From Porites lobata (taxonomy: Eukaryota; Cnidaria; Anthozoa; Scleractinia; Poritidae): DNA of 64,000 nt. The position numbers and the translations under genes are program-made. The stretch is from NCBI GenBank assembly GCA_942486035.1, contig CALNXK010000108.1, forward strand, positions 32,501-96,500. The letters run 5' to 3'. Under the pieces are notes generated by a model, which saw only the letters and a list, made by a program, of their open reading frames with translations, had not been told where the DNA came from and searched no databases. Numbering within the stretch: the first letter of the stretch is position 1; the number at the start of each line of letters is the position of its first letter. Of the stretch, positions 59,501 through 64,000 are shown piece after piece.

Positions 59501-62500
59501 AAGCTGTTGGGCTGTGTCACAGAAACCGGTAAGCGATGTGTGAAAAGAGTAACGTTTCAGTTTCTTAAAATTTGTGGCATATAAGATTTCCTGGGGATGA
59601 TCATACTTCCAATGATTCGAATGATAGAGCGTTTTAAATAATATGGCCAGAAGTTATAGGAACACGTTAATTAGAATAAAAGCAAACGTTTACATAACAG
59701 AAGTATTCAATTATTCCCATGGAACAAGTTTGGTACACCAACGTGGCCGCCGTTCCATTGTTTTGGAACACAGTGTGTTCTCCATGGTGTATGCCATGTG
59801 GAACAATTTAATAGGCAGATCATATTAGAATGGATATATCACTGAGTTGAACAAAGTCAAACAAAGAGAACTATTATTCCATAAGTTGAAGTAGATAACT
59901 TTAATAGCTTACTTATAAACTAATAGAAATGTCAGTAAATTGATTTCCAAATGAACATATGACTTGCTACATTTTTTAAGTATGTTTGAAAGAAATATTG
60001 CAAGGTTTCAAAGAAAATGAAATAATGTTGCGGTTAAACCAGTTGAAATTTATGTGCACACTGAGGGGACCATAGAAAGTGTCCGTATTAGTTGAGGGTT
60101 TTCTTTCCCCAGGGACAAAGCAAACTGCCCGTAAAAAAATGTGGATGTCTATAAAGCGGGGTTTCACCGCAACTCATGGCTTTTTATTTTCGGCCTTCGC
60201 TTCTGTTCCCTAAATTGCATCAAACCTGCAATGATCATACCTCCAGTTAGATTTTGTACTGTGGCAGTTCACATAATCTTCATTGAAAGGTACTAACTTC
60301 ATTCTATGTCCCTTCGTGCGAACAAAATCATTAATATTTGCTCGGAGAGTAGGTTGGAGAATTTTCTAATGATATGTCATAAGTAGGAACTCAGGTTTGA
60401 AGATTTTCTTATTATATTGGTTACCATAGAGCCCTTGTTGGTTTTAATTGAGTATGTCCCGTACGGTGACCTACTGGGCTATTTGAGGAAGAGTCGAGGA
60501 CTAAACGACACGTACTTTAAGGACCCGGATATGAAGCCACAGACCAATCTTTCAGCAGAACAGTTAATGAAATTCGCTTGGCAGGTCGCAGATGGAATGT
60601 GTTACTTATCCTCAAAAAAGGTTTGCTTTAAATGTGATTTCAACTAGAAGTAATAATTTGACTTGAGAACTGATATTGGAACTGAAAGATATTATATTAT
60701 TGACATTTATCTACAAGATAAACCTTTATGGAACATACAATTGAGCACTCACGGCTTAATTAGAAGCTTAAGTGTTAGTCTTACAAACCTTGCCCAATTC
60801 TAAACAAAACATATGCTCAACTAATGAATATCACGTAATGAATATATAAATTTCAAATAAATCTACTAAAAAACTTAGATAAAGATGTGGCCCGAGATAC
60901 CTATCCCGTGGGTGTGAAGGGTCCGAGCTCGTTGTGTGAGTTTGTGACCAGCAGCTCATGTGGTCATTTGTACCAGTCTTTTCTGAACAAGCTGAACGAG
61001 GTGCTCCACTTGCGTTCCTCGTCATATCCAATATATTGAGTGAGAGGTGTAATAGGAGCAGTCCTAATAGAGACTACTCTATTAGGCGAGTATGAAAGAA
61101 ACACAGAGTTTCGAAGGCGAACAAGGAGGTAAAATCTCACGAAATCTCACATTAGGCACCACGGGAAACTTACGCCAGGCGTAGCGGAATCAGGAGGATC
61201 TTTGTCTTGCTAATAACTTTCTCTAGCAATGACCTTTCTTGGCGGTTACTCAAAATAGAGCAAAAAAGTACCATCGCATCTTTTTTCCTCAAATTAGTAC
61301 AAAATGGTTTCCTCTATCGTCTCCAGCAACTAACAATTTTAAATTCAGGGTGTGGTTTGTAAAAAAAAAAAAGACCTTCTTTCCGTATTAGATAGGATTC
61401 CTTTTTTCTATATTAAGCGATTGCCTTCAACGAACTGTCATGATAAAAAATTATGAAATTAACTGGCCTCTTCAGATGAGCCCGGTTGCCGGGACCAATT
61501 CCGCCTTGGGTTCAAATGTGAAATTTAAGCCCGGTTTCCAAAATCCTGGTTGGAAAAACCGCGCGCGAGATCTGGGGAACCGAGCCAGCCCACCCTCTCA
61601 TATGAACACATTGAAGTTAGAGGTAAATAAGCGAGATCTTGGAAACCGGGCCCATGTGAGGAGGCCCTAAGCACAGCTTTGAAAAGAATATTATTTTTAT
61701 CTTGATTCGATTTTTGAAAAAGCCCTTATAAAAATTTTTTGTCATGTAGATTATCCATCGTGACTTGGCTGCAAGAAATGTTCTGGTTGGTGAAGGAGAG
61801 AAATGTAAGGTGACAGATTTTGGAATGGCAAGGGATGTGCATCAAGAAGACATCTACAACAAAACGAGTCGCGTGAGTTCAACTGAGCACACCGTTTAAT
61901 TTTAAATCATGTTGGGTTTTATCACAAAATTGCGTGGAATAATAATAATAATAACTTTATTTCTATAGCGCTCTTATCCTATGTTCAAGGCGCTTAACAG
62001 CCATGTAAACAACATTATTGAAAAATATTTACAAATTTACTACCATATCCTAATATATTTACAATGGATAAAAAAGGAAAAAATTAAAACTAAAAGAACT
62101 ATTAAACCATATTCATAATGGTAAAAAAAGAGAAAAAATTAAAACTAACGCAATGTATACAAATCTATAAAAGCAATGATCCGTTATCACTGAATTTAGT
62201 AAGCAAGTACGTCTTAAGTGATCTTTTAAAACTCGAGATGGTGTTGGACTTCCGAATTTCATAGGGTATTAAGTTCCATTCTCTTGGTGCGTGAACAGCG
62301 AATGCTCTATCTCCGTAGGTCTTGGTATAAGATCTAGGTTGCACTAAAAGTTCATTACTAACAGACCTCAATGATCTAGAATGAGAACGATAATGTAGTT
62401 TTTGAGCTAAATAGCTAGGCGATGTCCCATTCAGTGATTTATACACGACGAGCAGAATCTTGAAAATAATACGATATTGAATCGGTAGCCAGTGAAGCTC

Positions 62501-63648
62501 ACACAAAACAGGTGTGATATGCTGAAACTTACTCACTTGCAACACAACTCTAGCCGCCGTGTTTTGTACATACTGCAATCTTTGTAACTGATACTTAGGT
62601 AGGCCGTATAATAATGCATTACAGTAATCTAGTTTCGATGTGACAAATGCATGAACAGCAACTTCTGCTGATTCTTTAGTGAAATACTTCCTAATTCTAG
62701 ATAGGTTCCTGAGATGATAAAATGATGATCTACAGATGCTAGACACATGTGCATGAAAAGACATGTGCTCATCAAAGATAACACCAAGACTCCTAGCCGA
62801 CTGAGAGGCAGCCACGCTCTCATTACCAACACATCAGGACTGAAAGGATGGAGAGGGACGATTCTTTGAGTGGATAAGCATGACCTCCGTCTTGTCGTGG
62901 TTTAGCTTCAATTCGTTGAGATCCATCCAGCGACATATTGCAGAATGCAAAGTATAACTGAGTATCGTCATCGAACAGATGATAATCTAAGCCATAAGAT
63001 CTTATCACTTTAGCAAGTGGCGCAGTATACAGAAGGTAGAGAACAGGTCCAAGAACTGAACCTTGGGGAACACCCAAAGGGAAGATCTCGTACCGTAGAA
63101 TTCGCCTGTAGTCAGGGGCTCAAAATTGCTACTTTGAAACTCCAGTATCCTTAGCGGCGTTTAAAAAGTTGCTGAGAAAGTAAAAACAATCAAAACATCG
63201 TCATAAGGGCGGAAATTAAATTTTAAAAAAATATATTATTGATTCTAATTTGATTGTTTTGTAAGGGGCGTCTGCCAGTGAAATGGACTGCTTATGAATC
63301 GTTGATGTATGGAACATACACTACACAGAGTGATGTGTAAGTATTTTTTGTATTAAAGTCAACATTTTTTTCACGTTAAGCATGTAGAATGTTGTCTTTT
63401 CCGATGGGTCACAAGGCTTTCGTCTGTCTCTTTTATGCCTAAAAAGAAAGGTATGTTACGTTCAATAATTAAACTTCAACGATAATTATCTCAACAAAAT
63501 GAAAGACAAGTTCAAAGGTGACTGTAGCTTTTAGAAAGCCGGTGCACAAGCCTTCTCTTTATCATTTTAGTTAGTTATTTCTGCTGACGCTGATTGTTTT
63601 GTTCTAGCTGGAGTTATGGCGTCGTACTTTACGAGATTCTTACTGTTG
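38289..63648 (+). CDS. Receptor tyrosine kinase gene, plus strand (5' and 3' incomplete)
   Basis: Single-pass receptor tyrosine kinase. Exons in order: Ig 38289-38525, Ig 39048-39313 (frameshifted), FN3 47174-47458, 52422-52724 and 54927-55214, linker 56094-56123, transmembrane 57293-57412, micro-exon 57893-57911 (probable), and kinase exons 58939-59178, 59418-59528, 60430-60620, 61750-61872, 63266-63336 and 63608-63648. Extracellular exons are phase 1-1, so modules can be shuffled without a frame change. All kinase signatures present in the window are intact: GKGAFSQV, VAVKMLK, HRDLAARN, DFG, WTAYE, WSYG. The final C-lobe exons lie beyond the window and the signal-peptide exon was not found. 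It is the paralogue of the minus-strand gene, divergently oriented. The exact RTK subfamily is uncertain (FGFR-like). Confidence 0.85.
39048..39313 (+). pseudogene. RTK(+) exon: Ig domain 2 with one-base deletion
   Basis: Acceptor TTTCACAG and donor GTAAGT; phase 1 at both ends once the shift is allowed for. The first half reads VKLTCKADG in one frame. From about 39131 the Ig pattern continues only in the next frame (PTLSWKSPSG, QDFGNYTCEATND, TSTVQVQQI). A T appears to be missing in the GGTTCCC run. As read, this kills the downstream frame unless the exon is skipped; it is symmetric, so skipping would preserve the frame. Confidence 0.8.
39314..40007. other. RTK(+) intron left of the ISL2EU-like insertion
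   Basis: Intron sequence. A dispersed repeat tail, ATTTAGCCAGGGCTAAAAGC, lies at 39358-39378 and recurs near 49566. No exons were recognised. Confidence 0.45.
40008..40082 (+). repeat. Left TIR of the ISL2EU-like transposon
   Basis: GGGGCGTATGG followed by GAACCGGA/GAAACGGA units. It is inverted relative to 44293-44372. Confidence 0.8.
40404..40489 (+). promoter_or_regulatory. Subterminal inverted repeat covering the transposase 5' region
   Basis: ACACCCTATGCAGAACGAAA, AGCGATCAACTTGAAAACGA and GGCC(A)AGTTGGGCCT match the complement of 43896-43991 nearly base for base, ending at ATGGCCGC. It lies just upstream of the transposase ATG (40518), so both element genes appear to start from duplicate copies of one promoter-like block. 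Confidence 0.6.
40518..41195 (+). pseudogene. THAP-domain N-terminus of the ISL2EU-like transposase
   Basis: The first in-frame ATG gives MPQNCCVPNC. The THAP zinc finger is C5/C6-C10 ... C59-x2-H62 (KICSRHF), with the family's W38 and a GVIPSRF end. THAP fingers bind the transposon termini. A Ser/Thr-rich linker and a coiled-coil-like helix (LENAKLKAEIEVLKRQ) follow, then the start of the catalytic region (DEDIAFYTGF). The frame ends in TAA at 41193 because a T-run (41188-41192) is one base short; coding sense continues in the next frame. Confidence 0.85.
41196..42017 (+). pseudogene. DDE (DDE_Tnp_4-type) catalytic region, broken
   Basis: The frame after the shift runs through REEFFLVLCRLRRGF, a helix-turn-helix-like HLFGISQSTVSRTF, and VIIDRTEI with the first catalytic Asp. 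SDREI follows. Near 41785 the sequence jumps from VMAE to an IPPFLGS-like continuation in another frame, so a segment of about 60-75 bp is missing where the family has its ADRGF-type Asp. The last part (41823-42017) has the catalytic-region HVERAINKIK Glu and a CAFLCNI end. It cannot be active. Confidence 0.85.
42339..43903 (-). pseudogene. SWIM zinc finger plus YqaJ-type nuclease of the transposon
   Basis: The ATG at 43903 opens a frame with SLTEEDIPGAS that runs out near 43805. Coding sense then resumes in another frame (LDDEYLKDL), suggesting a deletion. The 343-codon frame from 43741 has a SWIM finger (CTCVAGSVGFCNH). After a frame break near 42710-42728 comes the YqaJ exonuclease core: ASPDGKV, then GLVEVKCPYS with the E-x-K catalytic pair, and QIQGQLGITG. 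YqaJ proteins are lambda-exonuclease-like; their role in ISL2EU transposition is unknown. It ends at TGA/TAA near 42339. Confidence 0.8.
43896..43991 (-). promoter_or_regulatory. Subterminal inverted repeat covering the YqaJ-gene 5' region
   Basis: Inverted partner of 40404-40489. It includes the ATG of the nuclease gene (43903-43901 on the minus strand) at the ATGGCCGC end. Confidence 0.6.
44293..44372 (-). repeat. Right TIR of the ISL2EU-like transposon
   Basis: TTCCGGTTCCGGTTCC-type repeat ending CCATACGCCCC, the inverted partner of the left TIR. Confidence 0.8.
44615..44883. repeat. Two-copy tandem repeat, period 135 bp
   Basis: The unit from GACGAACTCGAGGCAAGAAA to TTTTTAAAGTTCTGTAAG occurs twice in direct order, starting at about 44619 and 44754, almost identical (ATTCAAAGC / ACTCAAAGC difference). 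It implies a recent local duplication. It yields a repeated 108-aa spurious frame. Confidence 0.85.
45485..45860. repeat. Duplicated block of about 130 bp
   Basis: The block with GTCAGCGGA, ACCTCGATG, TGAGCCCGCGATA, GGATACTGGTCAG and CCTGTTTTGACAGC occurs at about 45485-45625 and again at about 45715-45850. The copies are diverged. Confidence 0.65.
45861..47173. other. RTK(+) intron before the first FN3 exon
   Basis: No exon was recognised. Frames at 45918-46247 and 46263-46475 on the minus strand lack domains. Confidence 0.4.
47174..47458 (+). CDS. RTK(+) exon: fibronectin type III domain 1
   Basis: Acceptor CTCCTTCAG and donor GTATGA; phase 1-1. It encodes PGSPTVTVKTEATSITVRW, PAVDGGSPITAYRVLI and YTVKLFARN, the FN3 W...P..GG.PI..Y pattern. 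Confidence 0.9.
47459..48187. other. RTK(+) intron, no gene recognised
   Basis: AT-rich intron with a TTTA microsatellite near 47506-47540. Nothing else was noticed. Confidence 0.5.
48188..49392. mobile_element. Non-autonomous DNA element with inverted ends of about 150 bp
   Basis: The left end (GGCCTAAATGAAATAAAAGA, then ACATTCGGCCTTAAATG and CATGCTAACGTCATC) is mirrored at the right (GATGACGT-free but matching TTAGCATGACGTCA, GGCCGAATGTTATTCC, TTAGGGTCGTTTATTACATT). Arms are about 48188-48335 and 49270-49392. No transposase was recognised; 48594-48776 is a short frame of no known family. Confidence 0.5.
50353..50806 (+). pseudogene. RTE-like LINE C-terminal fragment
   Basis: The plus strand read across frames shows a CETWKMKK-like segment (50394) and, after stops, TWAPEGNKRRGKPKTNWRR (50631), EKEGKKAG, a SWDEVRTW segment, then NREKWKDSAKALCA (50759). 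This is the W.PEGK+KRG+PK..W end typical of RTE-type reverse transcriptases. It is heavily mutated. Confidence 0.65.
50881..52421. other. RTK(+) intron, no gene recognised
   Basis: A MITE-like tract with ACACGAAAAC/CGTTTTC motifs lies at about 51085-51290, similar to 20060-20440. No exons were recognised before the FN3 acceptor. Confidence 0.4.
52422..52724 (+). CDS. RTK(+) exon: fibronectin type III domain 2
   Basis: Acceptor TTTTAACCCAG. It encodes VPAAAEITDLPAKTKNG, LKWKEAENNGSPITQYTVY and YEFVVSATNSFGEGG. The phase-1 donor used here is AAAG|GTGTTG; an alternative GGGAG|GTAGGT at 52734 would be phase 2 and break the series. An A10 run (52700-52709) lies near the end. Confidence 0.85.
52725..54210. 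other. RTK(+) intron, no gene recognised
   Basis: No coding content recognised; AT-rich with A-runs near 53790 and 53870. Confidence 0.45.
54211..54318. repeat. Hairpin MITE
   Basis: 34-bp imperfect inverted arms: GTATATCGGATGATAATGCC at 54211 and GGGCATTGTCCTCCGATACAC ending 54318, with GGCTAAGAGAT / ATCTCTCAGCC in the inner part, around a 40-nt loop. Confidence 0.7.
54927..55214 (+). CDS. RTK(+) exon: fibronectin type III domain 3
   Basis: Acceptor GCGTAAG and donor GTGGGT; phase 1-1. It encodes VPSAVAFTYELKADKITL, KWEEPNNNGAEITMYTVY and YKVLVTASNKYGESS. It is very similar to FN3 domain 2 (shared NNG..IT.YTVY, ITD.S.RK.VV), indicating internal exon duplication. Confidence 0.9.
55416..55633. 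repeat. Hairpin MITE with GCCGTTTT termini
   Basis: The left end GCCGTTTTCGCGCTAGAGAC (55416) is mirrored by GTCTCTAGTGTCAAAACGGC (ending 55633). Internal GAGACGG/CCGTCTC units repeat. Confidence 0.7.
56094..56123 (+). CDS. RTK(+) linker exon (30 nt)
   Basis: Acceptor TTTCTCAG and donor GTGAGT; phase 1-1. It encodes PSKPTGRQT between FN3-3 and the transmembrane exon. Counterpart of 21602-21646. Confidence 0.7.
56285..57190. mobile_element. Non-autonomous DNA element, GCGCTTTCCATT termini
   Basis: The left end GCGCTTTCCATTCAAC (56289) is mirrored by GTTGAATGGAAAGCGC (57171-57186). Internal TTTCGG/CCGAAA blocks are repeated in both orientations at 56325-56455 and 57108-57165. It lies in the intron before the transmembrane exon. 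No transposase was recognised. Confidence 0.6.
57293..57412 (+). CDS. RTK(+) transmembrane exon
   Basis: 120 nt between CGTTTTAG and GTAAGT; phase 1-1. It encodes EILHAVYITIICLLLI, LILIFVIC and the basic RMRTRS stop-transfer. The size and phase are identical to the minus-strand exon 21250-21369. Confidence 0.9.
57893..57911 (+). CDS. Probable 19-nt micro-exon (juxtamembrane)
   Basis: The acceptor TTTTTGTTTCAG and donor GTAAGT are both strong and enclose AAAAATCACAGGAGAGAAA. In frame after the transmembrane exon it would add E-K-S-Q-E-R. A possible next mini-exon starts at 58384 after TTGTCAACAG, but that frame reaches a stop. The exact juxtamembrane exon chain to 58939 is unresolved. Confidence 0.45.
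58939..59178 (+). CDS. RTK(+) kinase exon 1
   Basis: Acceptor AAAGTAG; donor GTGTAG (GT present, weak context). It encodes a juxtamembrane with Tyr (APTYAS, ADYMPL), then IVKVIGKGAFSQVARATV and VAVKMLK. Counterpart of 11131-11419. Confidence 0.88.
59418..59528 (+). CDS. RTK(+) kinase exon 2
   Basis: 111 nt between TTTTTAG and GTAAGC. It encodes DLLSELDVMKKLKPHPHV and LLGCVTETG; the Cys codon is intact here, unlike the minus-strand copy. Confidence 0.92.
60430..60620 (+). CDS. RTK(+) kinase exon 3
   Basis: 191 nt between ACCATAG and GTTTGC. It encodes the hinge LIEYVPYGDLLGYLRKSRG, a short insert (TYFKDPD) and QLMKFAWQVADGMCYLSS. Confidence 0.92.
61465..61666. repeat. MITE with GGCCTC termini
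   Basis: Inverted ends of about 26 bp: GGCCTCTTCAGATGAGCCCG (61465) and the complement of CGGGCCCATGTGAGGAGGCC (ending 61666). GAGATCT/GCGAGATCT motifs lie inside. Confidence 0.65.
61750..61872 (+). CDS. RTK(+) kinase exon 4: catalytic loop
   Basis: 123 nt between TCATGTAG and GTGAGT. It encodes IIHRDLAARNVLVGEGEK, VTDFGMARDV and DIYNKTSR. Confidence 0.93.
61938..63105 (-). mobile_element. 5'-truncated CR1/L2-type LINE, minus orientation
   Basis: The minus strand encodes the second half of a non-LTR reverse transcriptase. GVPQGSVLGPVLYLLYT (63077) leads to the catalytic box, here FDDDTQLY instead of the usual YADD. After a frame break near 62820 comes a 216-codon frame (62165-62815) with ARSLGVIFDEHMSF, SKLDYCNALLYGLP, LQYVQNTAARVV, LHWLPIQYRIIFKIL and HAPREWNLIP. 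The 3' end is (ATT)n (61940-61953). The start is cut near 63105. Inserted in the intron between kinase exons 4 and 5 of the RTK, opposite orientation. Confidence 0.85.
63266..63336 (+). CDS. RTK(+) kinase exon 5
   Basis: 71 nt between TTTTGTAAG and GTAAGT; encodes GRLPVKWTAYESLMYGTYTT then QSDV. Confidence 0.92.
63608..63648 (+). CDS. RTK(+) kinase exon 6 (last in window)
   Basis: 41 nt between TGTTCTAG and GTGAGT; encodes WSYGVVLYEILTVG. The remaining C-lobe exons must lie beyond 64000. Confidence 0.9.
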
Positions 63649-64000
63649 GTGAGTTGGGAAAATTGTTCATTCTGATATTTTGTTGTGCACTCTATTTTGT
63701 TCTTGTTTTTCATGGTTCGTAATAGATAGAACAGATACAAAATAAAACAAAAGCAAACCTCCATGTACCTTAATGTCAATAATCATATCGGAATGATTGA
63801 GCAAACAAACAAACAATGCTTGATCGGTTTTTATTATCTTTTTAAATAATATTGTGTACTGTTCTTTTGAGAAACAAAACATTCCAAAACTCAGAGCCAA
63901 GGTTTACCAATTCGAGTTAATATTAGTTTTTTTCAAATCGCGTAAACTTCCCTTATATGTTTTCGCTAGTACAGAAAAACATTTCTTTCCGTTATGTACT

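Overview
This is eukaryotic, intron-rich, AT-rich DNA. It fits a cnidarian, most likely a stony coral. The indicators are receptor tyrosine kinases (RTKs) built from single-domain phase-1 exons, Penelope-like elements carrying hammerhead ribozymes, an ISL2EU/IS4EU-type DNA transposon, and a dense load of foldback/MITE elements and SINEs. The species call is inference; no marker gene fixes it.

Host genes. Two related RTK genes lie head to head. The minus-strand copy runs from about 29.7 kb down to 7.4 kb: Ig exon, SEA-like exon, short linker exon, transmembrane exon, then seven kinase exons. Its second kinase exon has an in-frame TGA where the other copy has Cys, and I found no last C-lobe exon in the remaining 7.4 kb. 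The plus-strand copy runs from about 38.3 kb past the window end: Ig, Ig, three FN3 exons, linker, transmembrane, then six kinase exons up to the WSYG segment. Its second Ig exon has a one-base deletion. The two transmembrane exons are both exactly 120 nt and the two linker exons are both phase 1-1, which supports paralogy. Between the two genes (36.4-37.9 kb) are a possible two-exon gene start and a small Tudor-like ORF behind a TATA box.

Mobile DNA. (i) 31.8-36.0 kb: a compact 4.2 kb element with inverted repeats of about 0.63 kb. It carries a Polinton/adintovirus-type packaging ATPase on the minus strand, and a 98-aa ORF and an acidic/zinc-ribbon ORF on the plus strand. The genes diverge from a central minisatellite and run out into the repeats, each of which supplies a mirrored AATAAA. 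I see no capsid, polymerase or integrase. This is the most interesting structure here. (ii) 40.0-44.4 kb: an ISL2EU/IS4EU-like transposon with a THAP/DDE transposase and a SWIM/YqaJ nuclease gene, both broken. Its termini are purine/pyrimidine-biased TIRs, and a second inverted repeat covers both gene starts. (iii) 23.4-26.9 kb: Penelope-like retroelements, one with perfectly length-matched inverted 531-bp arms, plus a second degraded copy. Three hammerhead ribozymes fold from the sequence. (iv) 5'-truncated LINEs at 16.2, 50.4 and 62 kb, a tRNA-derived SINE at 13.8 kb, and many palindromic MITEs, several inside the RTK introns.

The rest is intronic or intergenic DNA with microsatellites. No CRISPR arrays, rRNA or genuine tRNA genes were seen.
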